The notes under the pieces were generated by a model that searched no databases, was not told where the DNA came from, and was given only the letters and a program-made list of their open reading frames with translations. DNA of 64,000 nucleotides from Marinobacter similis (GTDB lineage Bacteria; Pseudomonadota; Gammaproteobacteria; Pseudomonadales; Oleiphilaceae), in contig NZ_CP007151.1 in the NCBI RefSeq assembly GCF_000830985.1, positions 806,001-870,000 of the forward strand, given 5' to 3'. How positions within the stretch are numbered: the stretch's first letter is position 1; every line of letters begins with the position of its first letter. Of this stretch, positions 19,356-28,535 are shown one piece after another. The position numbers and the translations under genes were made by a program.

Positions 19356-21129
19356 ATGAGAACCAACAAGTTCGGGATTCGCATTGCGGCCAGTGCGCTG
19401 GCCATGGCTGTTTCCTGCGGAGCCCATGCGGTAACCGACCAAGACATCATCAACGATCATAAGACCCCTGAAGATATTGTCAGCTACGGTATGGGTACTC
19501 AGGGACAGCGCTACAGCATCCTGGAAGATCTGAATACTGACAACGTCCAGTATCTACAGCCAGTCTGGGCTTTCTCCTTTGGCAGCGAAAAAATGCGTGG
19601 CCAGGAATCCCAGCCGCTGATCAAGGACGGCGTCATGTACGTGACCGCTTCCTATTCCCGAATCTATGCTATTGATGTCAGAACTGGCGAAGAAATCTGG
19701 CAGTACGATGCCCGCCTGCCGGATGGCATCATGCCCTGTTGCGACGTGGTTAACCGAGGCGCTGCCATATATGGCGACAAGGTTATTTTCGGCACCCTGG
19801 ATGCCAAGCTGGTCGCTCTGAACAAGGACACCGGTAAGCCGATGTGGATCAAGAAGGTTGCTGATTACCAGGCCGGCTACGCCATCACTGCCGCACCCAT
19901 GGTTATCAAGGGCAAGATCATCACCGGTGTTTCCGGTGGTGAATTCGGTATTGTCGGCAAGGTTGAAGCCTACGACGCCAACACCGGTGATCTCGTCTGG
20001 ACCCGCCCGACGGTAGAAGGCCATATGGGCTATGTCTACAAAGACGGCAAGAAGATCGAGAACGGTATATCTGGCGGCAAGGCTGGTGTTACCTGGCCCG
20101 GTGAGATGTGGAAGAATGGTGGCGCAGCGACCTGGCTGGGCGGCACTTATGATCCTGATACTGACTCTTTGTTCTTCGGCACCGGTAACCCGGCACCCTG
20201 GAACTCGCATTTGCGTCCCGGCGACAACCTGTTCTCCTCAAGCCGTCTGGCGATCGATCCGGACGACGGCAGCATCAAGTGGCATTTCCAGACCACTCCC
20301 AACGATGGTTGGGATTATGACGGCGTTAACGAGCTAATCTCCTTTGACTATGAAGAGAGCGGCAAAACCGTCAAAGCGGCTGCGACGGCAGACCGCAACG
20401 GGTTCTTCTACGTGCTGAATCGTGAGAATGGCGATTTCATTCGTGGCTTCCCGTTTGTGGACAAGATCACCTGGCTGAAGGTCTGGATCCGGAAACCGGT
20501 CGTCCGATCTATGCTGAGGGTGGTCGTCCTGGTAATCCTGCTGACATGGAAGGTAGCAAAGGCGAGACGGTTCTGGCGCAGCCCGCTTTCCTGGGGGGCA
20601 AGAACTGGATGCCCATGCTTTCAGCCAGGACACCGGCCTGTTTTATGTGCCCTCGAACGAGTGGTCCATGGACATCTGGAATGAGCCGGTCTCCTATAAA
20701 AAGGGCGCGGCTTTCCTGGGCGCCGGATTTACCATCAAGCCGGCCAATGACGAGTATATTGGTGTGCTTCGGGCCATGGACCCGAAAACCGGTGAGGAAG
20801 TCTGGCGCTATGAGAATCCTGCCCCTCTGTGGGGTGGCGTGATGACCACGGCTGGCAACCTTGTGTTCACCGGTACGCCGGAAGGCTTCCTCAAGGCTTT
20901 CGACGCCAAAACTGGTGAAGAGCTGTATCGCTTCAATACCGGTTCCGGTGTGGTGGGTACCCCTGTTACCTGGACTATGGATGGAGAACAGTACGTCTCT
21001 GTTTCTTCCGGCTGGGGCGGTGCGGTTCCGCTCTGGGGTGGCGAAGTTGCCAAGGTGGTGAAGGACTTCAACCAGGGCGGTATGGTCTGGACCTTCAAGC
21101 TACCGAAGGATCGTGTGGCGTCAAAGTAA
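19356..21129 (+). CDS. exaA: PQQ-dependent (quinoprotein) ethanol dehydrogenase, frame broken twice
   Basis: About 591 residues after correction; a soluble periplasmic enzyme that oxidises primary alcohols with PQQ and a metal. Signal peptide 1-25 ([18 protein letters not shown]). The eight-bladed propeller shows Trp-docking repeats such as [11 protein letters not shown]; the vicinal disulfide Cys-Cys is in [12 protein letters not shown]. The catalytic Asp is about residue 320 in [12 protein letters not shown], and an extra Asp two residues later (322) is the residue typical of lanthanide-using XoxF/PedH enzymes. Calcium-using ExaA, from memory, has Ser there. G residues are missing at about 20474 and 20617; restoring them gives [14 protein letters not shown] and [20 protein letters not shown] 19356 follows GGAGAG. 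It follows the cytochrome and the binding protein. Confidence 0.93.
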
Positions 21130-21149
21130 GCTGAGCAAGTTGAGTGCTT

Positions 21150-21178
21150 TTGGCTGCCTTCGGGCAGCCTTTTTTTTG
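21150..21178 (+). terminator. rho-independent terminator after exaA
   Basis: GGCTGCC, a TTCG loop and GGCAGCC (21152-21169) are followed by eight T. It ends the exaA transcript, so exaC needs its own promoter, which fits the operator at 21220. Confidence 0.92.
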
Positions 21179-21219
21179 AGGTCCTGACGCCGCGTGCCTG
21201 GAACCGCGGCTGAGGTTTC

Positions 21220-21236
21220 TACTACCAAGGAATGAG
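21220..21236 (+). promoter_or_regulatory. candidate regulator site TACTACCAAGGAATGAG before exaC
   Basis: TACTACCAAGGAATGAG lies 110 bases before exaC and just after the exaA terminator. It shares TACTACCAAGGAA with the cytochrome c550 site at 17563, a 13-base identity, so it is unlikely to be chance. Confidence 0.62.
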
Positions 21237-21345
21237 TTTTTCGCCCCTATTGAATCATTCACCCACCCGGCATCGGCAACTACATTGGATGGGTACACGC
21301 GAAATTCCGCGTTGTCCTGCGACAAACACAACAAGAGGTCGATGC

Positions 21346-22865
21346 ATGATCTACGCACAACCCGGACAGGAAGGCTCTGTCGTTTCATTCAAATCCCGCT
21401 ACCAGAATTACATTGGTGGCGAATGGGTCGAGCCCACCAAGGGCCAGTATTTTGAAAACATCACACCGGTTACCGGCGACGTGATCTGCGAGATTCCTCG
21501 CTCGACTGCCGAAGATATTGAACTGGCACTCGATGCCGCCCACAAGGCTGCGCCGGCCTGGGGCAAGACATCACCCACTGAGCGTTCGAATATCCTGCTG
21601 AAGATTGCCGATCGCATCGAAGCCAACCTGGAAATGCTGGCAGTTGCGGAAACCTGGGACAACGGCAAGGCGGTGCGTGAAACCTTAAACGCTGACATCC
21701 CGCTTGCCGCGGACCACTTCCGGTATTTCGCCGGATGCCTCCGCGCACAGGAAGGTCACATGGGGGAGATTGATCACAATACCGTGGCCTACCATTTCCA
21801 CGAGCCGCTGGGTGTGGTGGGGCAGATCATTCCCTGGAACTTCCCGTTGCTGATGGCAGCCTGGAAGCTTGGGCCATGTCTAGCCGCCGGCAATTGCACC
21901 GTGCTCAAGCCGGCCGAACAAACACCGGCCAGCATTTTGTTGCTGATGGAGGTCATCGGTGACCTGCTGCCACCGGGTGTGCTCAATATCGTGAATGGCT
22001 ACGGTATCGAGGCGGGTCAGGCACTGGCCACGAGTAAGCGTATTGCAAGATTGCTTTTACCGGCTCCACGCCAGTCGGCTCGCACATTCTGAAATGCGCG
22101 GCGGAAAACATCATTCCGTCCACCGTTGAGCTGGGTGGTAAATCCCCGAACATCTACTTCTCTGACGTCATGCAGGCTGAGCCGGAGTTCGTCGACAAGT
22201 GTGTCGAGGGGCTGGTGCTGGCTTTCTTCAACCAGGGCGAAGTTTGCACCTGCCCGTCTCGAGCGCTGGTTCAGGAAGACATGTACGAGGCGTTCATGCA
22301 GAAAGTGGTTGAACGCACCAAGGCTATTAAGCGTGGCAACCCGCTCGATACCGACGTGCAGGTTGGTGCTCAGGCATCCAAAGAACAGTTCGACAAGATT
22401 CTGTCTTATTTGGAAATAGGCAAGCAGGAAGGCGCGGAGTTGCTGACCGGCGGTGGCAGGGAAGACTTGGGCGTTGAGTTCAACGACGGCTTCTATATCC
22501 AGCCAACGCTGTTCAAGGGCGACAACAAGATGCGGGTATTCCAGGAGGAAATCTTCGGGCCGGTGGTTGGTGTAACCACCTTCAAGACCGAAGAAGAAGC
22601 TCTGGCCATCGCCAACGACACCGAGTTTGGTTTAGGTGCCGGTGTCTGGACCCGCGATACCAACCTGGCTTATCGCATGGGCCGAGCTATTCAGGCCGGT
22701 CGGGTGTGGATGAACTGCTACCACGCTTACCCCGCGCATGCGGCCTTTGGTGGCTACAAGAAGTCCGGTGTGGGCCGTGAAACTCACAAGATGGCACTTG
22801 AGCACTACCAGCAGACCAAGAACCTTCTGGTCAGCTATGACACCAACCCGCTGGGTTTTTTCTAA
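21346..22865 (+). CDS. exaC: NAD-dependent aldehyde dehydrogenase, frame broken once
   Basis: 506 residues after correction, the same length as ExaC of Pseudomonas, which oxidises the acetaldehyde made by ExaA to acetate in the cytoplasm. It opens [19 protein letters not shown], close to ExaC. The ALDH motifs are present: [15 protein letters not shown], the general base in [12 protein letters not shown], the catalytic Cys in [11 protein letters not shown], and the late [10 protein letters not shown]. One A is missing at about 22048; restoring it gives [18 protein letters not shown], the NAD-binding segment. ATG 21346 follows AAGAGGT. A terminator follows the gene. Confidence 0.93.
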
Positions 22866-22936
22866 CCAGCAAGCTGTAAGCTGCGGGCCAGGGTTGGCCT
22901 GCGGCTGGTCTCCAATCACTCAGTCTCCGACCTCTT

Positions 22937-22962
22937 TTGGCCCCTCCCCGGGGCCTTTTTTG
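22937..22962 (+). terminator. rho-independent terminator after exaC
   Basis: GGCCCC, a short C-rich loop and GGGGCC are followed by TTTTTT (to about 22961). It closes exaC and lies five bases from the end of the convergent NosR-like gene, so it may serve both. Confidence 0.82.
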
Positions 22963-22966
22963 TGCC

Positions 22967-25091
22967 TCAGGCAGAAGCATCCGTGGCCAGGATCTGGGCT
23001 TGTTGCTGTTGCCTGAGCTGTTGTTTCCCTCTAACGATGCTGTCTACGCATTGAGTCTCGTCGCGAAGGATTACCACACACTCGAGGCACTGAATGCACT
23101 CGTCGTAGTCTATCTGGCCATCTTTGCGAATGGCATTGATGCCGCATTCGTTTTTGCAGTGCTGGCACGGCGAACCACAGCGGTCGATTCGGTCTAACCA
23201 ACTGAACAGCCGGAATCGGCCCAGCACAGCCAGGCCAGCGCCGAGCGGGCACAGGTAGCGACAATAAAATTTGTGTATAAACATGCCGATCATCAGCAGG
23301 CCAAGGGCATAGGCGACAAATGGCCAGTACCGCCAGAAAACCAACGTGATACTGGTTTTGAACGGTTCTACCTCCGCCAGCTGTTCGGCCAGGGTCAGCG
23401 AGATGAACGCCGTGCCCACCAATCCCAGAAGGATAGGGTACTTGATTAAAATCAGGCGCCGGTGCCACCGTTCCGGCACGCGAATCTGGCGGAAACGAAG
23501 TTTCTGACCCAACCACGCGGCCATTTCTTGCAATGCACCGAATGGGCAAAGCCAACCGCAAAACAAGCCTCGGCCCCAGACGAACAACGTAACGAAGGTA
23601 TAGGTCCAGAGAATGAAAAGGACCGGGTCGAGCAGGAAAACGTCCAGAGTGAAACCGTCCCAAAGGGCAAGCAGCAAGGTGTAGATATTCACCACCGATA
23701 GCTGGCCCTGGGCGTAAAACCCAATAAAGAAAACCGTGAACAGCAGAAAGCCCCAGCGAAATCGGCGCACCAGTTCAGGGTGCCGGCTGAGCGTTTTCTG
23801 TCTTGCGAAAAAAACGGTCAACACGATCAGACTGGTGACCAGAAGTGCAATCTGCACCAGCGCTCCTGCCAGAGTCCCATCCATACCGGCTGCCGACTGG
23901 ATTCCGGTGTCTCAGCGATTTCTACGGTTTCGAACAGGTCGCCGGAAAATTGCACGGGCAGTTTGAAGCTGGCGGAATCCGACACCAGATGGTTTCGGGC
24001 CAGCTCGACATGCAACTTCAGGCTGGCTTCCGCCCCAGGGTTGAACCCGGCATTGCCGCCAACCCGGAACAGGTTAACGGCATCAAACTGGGGCAACCCC
24101 TCGGCTTGGAGTGCCAGGTTCTGATCCAGCCAGTTCAGATCCCGCATCTCCACCGAAAGATTGTTTTGGGTCAGTCCAATCCGATCCGGAGAACTGCCCG
24201 GGGTGAAATCACCACCAACGTGCGGATGGACGCCGTGGGACGCCACCAGAAGAACCTGGTCATTGCTGCCGAGGCGGCTCATGAGCCGCTCGTAGCCCTC
24301 GTTGCCCAGAAGGTTGCGTCCGACCATGGGGGAATTCATATAGGCGAAGAATAACTCGGAGAAGGCAGCACCGAGGTTGGTTCCATGTTGACGGGATAGT
24401 CGGACAGCGGCCGGCCCAATTGCTGTTCAACGTCGTCTGCGCTGATACGTGCGTGGCCAATAAAACCCCGATCGATTAGCGCTTGCCATCCCAGGGGTTC
24501 AAAGAAGTCGGGCCTGGCCCGGGTTGGGGTAGTCTGGGCAAAAGCTTCCAGCTTCTGGCGGGCGACCTTAAGGGCAGAAGACAGCACGGTGTCGTTGATG
24601 ATGAGCACGGATACCGTGGCCTTGCTGACGCCGTCGAAGTACACCACGTCGCCGTCCGAGGTTTTACCTTGCTTGCCGGCGTATGACGATTGCACCACGA
24701 TCTGCTCCCGCAGGGAGCGACCTTCATACTGGTCGACAAACTCAAACAGGGGCTCTTCCCCGAGCCCGTGGAGAAAGACCGGTTCGTGATGATGCAGCAC
24801 TTCGACTCCGGTAAATCGACCCTGGGTGTCCAGTCCGATCATCATCCGGATAGGTTTGCCGGCGAACCCCTGAAGCCGACTCAGATCGGTGGACTCGTAG
24901 GCGTAGCCCAGCAGCTCCTGCAATTGATAGACCGGATAGACGGGGACATCGGACAGTTTCTCTTCAATGGTAGTAGCAGAGGGAAACAGGGAGCGAATCA
25001 GGTCGCGTCGGCTATCGGTAAGTTCAGCCCCGGACAGCCCCGGAAACAGTAAAAGAAGGAACAGCAAGGGTGCGAGTCGCCTGACCATCAT
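22967..25091 (-). CDS. NosR/NirI-family flavo-iron-sulfur membrane protein, frame broken twice
   Basis: About 708 residues after correction, near the usual NosR length. Order: signal/anchor (about 1-22); periplasmic FMN-binding domain with HHHEPVFLHGLGEEPL and a flavin-attachment-like DGVSKAT (about 153-159, where DxxSGAT would be expected); a polar region; about five or six membrane helices with CGWLCPFGALQE and CRYLCPLGAG; and a C-terminal ferredoxin part with two cysteine clusters (CxxxCxxCxxxC, then CxxCxxC). Missing bases at about 24360 and 23886 split it into three frames. Family members move electrons between the quinone pool or cytoplasm and periplasmic enzymes (NosZ, NirS). Its place between exaC and pqqA suggests an electron-transfer role in PQQ-alcohol metabolism (inference). 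Confidence 0.8.
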
Positions 25092-25186
25092 GGAACTCCT
25101 GGAAGTTATTATTTTGCTTGTTCCATGCTACGGGGCGGGTGTCAGGTCTCAATGCGACCTCAGAGCCAGGACGGTGCTACTTTGTG

Positions 25187-25195
25187 GGGTAGTAA
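25187..25195 (-). promoter_or_regulatory. TACTACC-type element before pqqA
   Basis: On the minus strand the sequence reads TACTACCCC (25195-25187). It sits in a partial inverted repeat, CTACTTTGTGGGGTAGTA, with a further GGTACTTTAG nearby (minus strand, to 25204). It is 118 bases before pqqA in the divergent pqqA/NosR-like region. The match to the exa sites is only partial, so this is a weaker candidate for the same regulator. Confidence 0.4.
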
Positions 25196-25312
25196 AACGG
25201 TTCTAAAGTACCATGTTGGCCTAAAGCCTCTGTCGCTACATTGAAAGCGTGTAGTCGGTCATTCCGGTGATCACACGCAATGCGCTAACAATCATGACAA
25301 GAGGTGAGCATT

Positions 25313-25384
25313 ATGTGGACTAAACCCGCTTACGAAGACCTGCGGATCGGTTTTGAAGTCACTATGTACTTCGCCAACCGCTGA
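25313..25384 (+). CDS. pqqA: PqqA, precursor peptide of PQQ
   Basis: 23 residues: it begins [16 protein letters not shown] and ends TMYFANR. The Glu and Tyr that are cross-linked to form PQQ are in the E-V-T-M-Y motif (residues 15 and 19). The ATG follows GAGGTGAGC at the right spacing. It precedes pqqB, and a perfect palindrome separates the two genes. The peptide is bound by PqqD, cross-linked by PqqE and then cut by proteases. Confidence 0.97.
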   Translation: MWTKPAYEDLRIGFEVTMYFANR

Positions 25385-25395
25385 GTGAGAACCGG

Positions 25396-25413
25396 CCGGC
25401 GCAATTGCGCCGG
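25396..25413 (+). repeat. perfect palindrome between pqqA and pqqB
   Basis: CCGGCGCAATTGCGCCGG is an 18-base perfect inverted repeat 12 bases after the pqqA stop and 24 before pqqB. No T run follows, so it is not a full terminator. It could stabilise pqqA mRNA or cut down read-through so that PqqA is made in excess of the enzymes (inference). Confidence 0.8.
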
Positions 25414-25437
25414 TGCTTCTCTCAGTGGATACTTCCC

Positions 25438-26367
25438 ATGCAGATTCGAGTGCTTGGTTCCGCCGCAGGCGGAGGGTTCCCCCAGTGGAACTGTAATTGT
25501 CGCAACTGCGCCGGGTTCCGAAACGGTACCCTGAACGCGCAGGCCCGCACCCAGTCCTCTATTGCCATCAGTGAGGATGGTGAGCACTGGATTCTCATCA
25601 ACGCCTCACCGGATATTCGTGCCCAGCTGGCGGCTTTTCCAGCCATGCAGCCAGGTCGCGCTCTCAGGGATACCGGCATCAACGCCATTGTTCTGATGGA
25701 CAGCCAGGTTGACCACACCACCGGCTTGCTGTCGTTACGCGAGGGTCTGCCGCTCGATGTCTGGTGCACCCGACAGGTTCACGACGACCTCAGCTCCGGC
25801 TTTCCCTTGTTCCCTATGCTCGGTCACTGGAACGGCGGCCTAAACTGGCAATCCATTGAAGCCTCGGAGCAACAGGCGTTCACCATTCCCTGTGCGCCTT
25901 CGATTGAGCTCACAGCGATTCCGTTGTTGAGCAACGCGCCGCCCTATTCGCCGAGACGGGACAACCCCCATCCGGGTGACAACATCGGCTTATTCCTGAG
26001 GGACACTCGCACAGGCACCCGGGTGCTCTACGCGCCGGGCCTTGGTGAGCCGGATCAGCGCCTGTTGGCCTGGATGCGTATTGCCGATGTTCTGTTGGTC
26101 GACGGTACCGTCTGGCACGACGATGAAATGATTCGCCAGGAGGTCGGCACCAAGACTGGGCAGGCTATGGGGCATCTGGCTCAAAGCGGCGCGGGTGGCA
26201 TGATTGACGTGCTTGGCACAATGCTGGCCAGTCGTAAGATCCTGATTCACATCAACAACACCAATCCGATTCTGGACGAGGATTCGCCGGAGCGCGCTGA
26301 ATTGAGTCGGCACGGTATTGAGGTCGCCTGGGACGGGATGCACATCGATTTGTCGGGGCCGCTATGA
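25438..26367 (+). CDS. pqqB: PqqB, PQQ biosynthesis oxygenase-like metallo-hydrolase
   Basis: 309 residues with the beta-lactamase fold. It opens [19 protein letters not shown], the family start, then has CRNCAGFR with zinc-binding cysteines, the metal site variant [19 protein letters not shown] and a C-terminal HINNTNPIL. PqqB hydroxylates the Tyr-derived ring of the cross-linked Glu-Tyr intermediate. The ATG at 25438 is the one conserved in the family. Its stop overlaps the pqqC start by four bases (ATGA). Confidence 0.96.
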   Translation: MQIRVLGSAAGGGFPQWNCNCRNCAGFRNGTLNAQARTQSSIAISEDGEHWILINASPDIRAQLAAFPAMQPGRALRDTGINAIVLMDSQVDHTTGLLSLREGLPLDVWCTRQVHDDLSSGFPLFPMLGHWNGGLNWQSIEASEQQAFTIPCAPSIELTAIPLLSNAPPYSPRRDNPHPGDNIGLFLRDTRTGTRVLYAPGLGEPDQRLLAWMRIADVLLVDGTVWHDDEMIRQEVGTKTGQAMGHLAQSGAGGMIDVLGTMLASRKILIHINNTNPILDEDSPERAELSRHGIEVAWDGMHIDLSGPL

Positions 26368-27119
26368 ACGCTGACACCATTGCCGCACTGAGCCGGCCGG
26401 AATTTGAGCAGGCCCTGCGCGCCAAGGGCCAGTTTTACCATATACACCACCCTTACCATAAAGCCATGTATTCCGGGCAATGCACGCCCGAGCAGATCCG
26501 CGGCTGGGTGGCGAATCGGTACTACTACCAGATCCAGATTCCTCAGAAAGACGCCGCCATCATGGCGAACTGCCCTGATCCCTCGGTGCGTCGGTTGTGG
26601 CTGCAGCGGATCCTTGATCATGACGGCCACGATGGCGATGCCGGTGGCATCGAGGCCTGGCTCAACTTGGCGGAGGCAGTGGGGCTGACCCGGGAAGAAG
26701 TGATAGACGAACGCCACGTCTTGCCGGGGGTACGGTTTGCAGTAGATGCCTATCGCAACTTTGCTCGCCAGGCCAGCTGGCAGGAAGCCGCATGTTCGTC
26801 ACTGACCGAGCTGTTTGCGCCGGAAATCCACCAGTCCCGTTTGGCCAGCTGGCCGCAACACTATCCCTGGATTGATCCTGCTGGCTATGGCTATTTCCGC
26901 AAGCGGCTTTCGGAAGCCCGTCGCGACGTGGAACACGGCCTGACCATCACCCTCGATTTCTTCGTTACCGGGGCTCAGCAGAACCGGGCCCTCGAAATTC
27001 TCCAGTTCAAGTTGGATATCTTATGGTCTATGTTGGATGCGCTGACTATGGCTTACCTGCACCAGACGCCCCCGTTCCACACCGTAACCGACCAAGCGGT
27101 CTGGCATCGCGGTCTGTGA
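26364..27119 (+). CDS. pqqC: PqqC, pyrroloquinoline-quinone synthase
   Basis: 251 residues, helical and of the family length (about 250). It carries [40 protein letters not shown] and the helix [15 protein letters not shown] segment ([19 protein letters not shown]). It carries out the last oxidation and ring closure to PQQ with oxygen and no cofactor. It overlaps pqqB (ATGA) and pqqD (GTGA), so the genes are coupled. Confidence 0.96.
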   Translation: MNADTIAALSRPEFEQALRAKGQFYHIHHPYHKAMYSGQCTPEQIRGWVANRYYYQIQIPQKDAAIMANCPDPSVRRLWLQRILDHDGHDGDAGGIEAWLNLAEAVGLTREEVIDERHVLPGVRFAVDAYRNFARQASWQEAACSSLTELFAPEIHQSRLASWPQHYPWIDPAGYGYFRKRLSEARRDVEHGLTITLDFFVTGAQQNRALEILQFKLDILWSMLDALTMAYLHQTPPFHTVTDQAVWHRGL

Positions 27120-27394
27120 GCGAAGGCGTTGCAAGCAGAATCCCCCGTTTGCGCCGGGGCTTCCGGTTCCAATGGGAGCCGGTCCAGAATTGTCATGTGC
27201 TGCTTTATCCCGAGGGTATGGTAAAGCTCAACGACAGTGCGGGCGCCATTCTCGAAAAGGTGGATGGGCAACGGAACGTTGACCTCATTGTGGCCTCGCT
27301 TGAACTGAAGTTTCCGGACGAAAGCGACCTCGGTGCCGATGTTCGTGAATTCCTGAAAGATGCCGTTCAGCGGCACTGGATTGAATGGCTATGA
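27116..27394 (+). CDS. pqqD: PqqD, PqqA-binding chaperone
   Basis: 92 residues from GTG 27116, which overlaps the pqqC stop. The winged-helix RRE fold is recognised from [40 protein letters not shown] and the C-terminal [14 protein letters not shown]. PqqD presents PqqA to the radical SAM enzyme PqqE; the two genes overlap here (ATGA at 27391-27394). Confidence 0.95.
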   Translation: MSEGVASRIPRLRRGFRFQWEPVQNCHVLLYPEGMVKLNDSAGAILEKVDGQRNVDLIVASLELKFPDESDLGADVREFLKDAVQRHWIEWL

Positions 27395-28535
27395 CCGCCG
27401 TAAACGGAACCGGTACCAGTACTCAGGTTGGCCCTCCGTTGTGGTTGCTGGCGGAGTTAACCTACCGGTGCCCGTTGCAATGCCCTTACTGTTCCAATCC
27501 CCTGGACTTTGCCCGGAGCGAGCAGGAGTTGAGCACCGAGCAGTGGTTCAGTGTCCTGCGTCAGGGCCGGGAGATGGGAGCTGCCCAGCTCGGCTTTTCC
27601 GGCGGGGAACCGCTGGTACGATCGGATCTGCCAGAGCTGATCGCGGAGGCCCGGCACCTGGCTACTACACCAATCTGATCACTTCGGGTCTGGGGCTGAC
27701 CGACGCCAAGTCGATGCCTTTGCCGAAGCCGGCCTGGATCACATCCAAATCAGTTTTCAGGCATCTGATCCAGAGCTGAATAACGCCGTGGCAGGCTCCC
27801 GCAGCGTTTGAGCAGAAATTGGCTATGGCTGAAGCGGTAAAAGCGGCCGGCTATCCGATGGTGCTGAACTTCGTTATTCACCGGCACAACATTCACCAGA
27901 TGCCGGATATTCTCGATCTGTGCGAACGCCTGGGGGCGGACTATGTCGAATTAGCCACCTGCCAGTACTACGGCTGGGCATTCAGGAACCGGGAGGGGTT
28001 GATGCCTTCCCTTGCCCAGTTAACCCAGGCAGAGGCAGAGGTGAACGAAGCTCGGGAGCGGCTGCAGGCCAGTGGCTCTGCAATGAAGCTGATCTTTGTT
28101 ACCCCGGATTACTACGAAGAGCGGCCGAAGGCTTGCATGAACGGGTGGGGCAGCCTGTTTTTGACCGTGGCACCCGATGGCACGGCATTACCGTGTCACA
28201 GTGCTCGGCTGCTGCCGATCGATTTTCCGAAGGTACAAAGTGCCAGCCTCAAGGAAATCTGGTACGACAGCCCGGGCTTCAATCATTACCGGGGCGACAG
28301 CTGGATGCCAGAACCCTGCCGGTCCTGCGATGAAAAAGGCAAGGATTTCGGGGGCTGTCGCTGCCAGGCCTATCTGCTCACCGGCGACGCCGATAACGCC
28401 GATCCGGTGTGCAGTAAATCCGCTCATCACGATCGAATTCTCGCGGCGAGGCGGGCAGCGGATCATGCCACCGCCGGGCTCGACGATCTGGTATACCGCA
28501 ATGTTAAGAACTCCCGACTGTTTTTTCGCAGCTGA
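27391..28535 (+). CDS. pqqE: PqqE, radical SAM PqqA cross-linking enzyme, frame broken repeatedly
   Basis: About 382 residues after correction, the normal length. The radical SAM cluster motif is [11 protein letters not shown] (about residue 27), the SAM contact is [13 protein letters not shown], and the C-terminal SPASM domain has [27 protein letters not shown] and DPVCSKS as cluster ligands. It forms the Glu-Tyr carbon bond in PqqA. Bases are missing at about 27661 (G), 27710 (G) and two at 27803-27805 (A and G). Restored, the sequence reads [19 protein letters not shown] then [20 protein letters not shown] and [14 protein letters not shown]. Its 3' end overlaps the S9 peptidase gene by 35 bases. 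Confidence 0.9.

Noticed and set aside
19356..21129. exaA, dnaK and other broken genes as true pseudogenes
   Set aside because: The pieces continue the family sequence exactly once one base is added, and essential genes are hit too; sequence error is more likely than decay.
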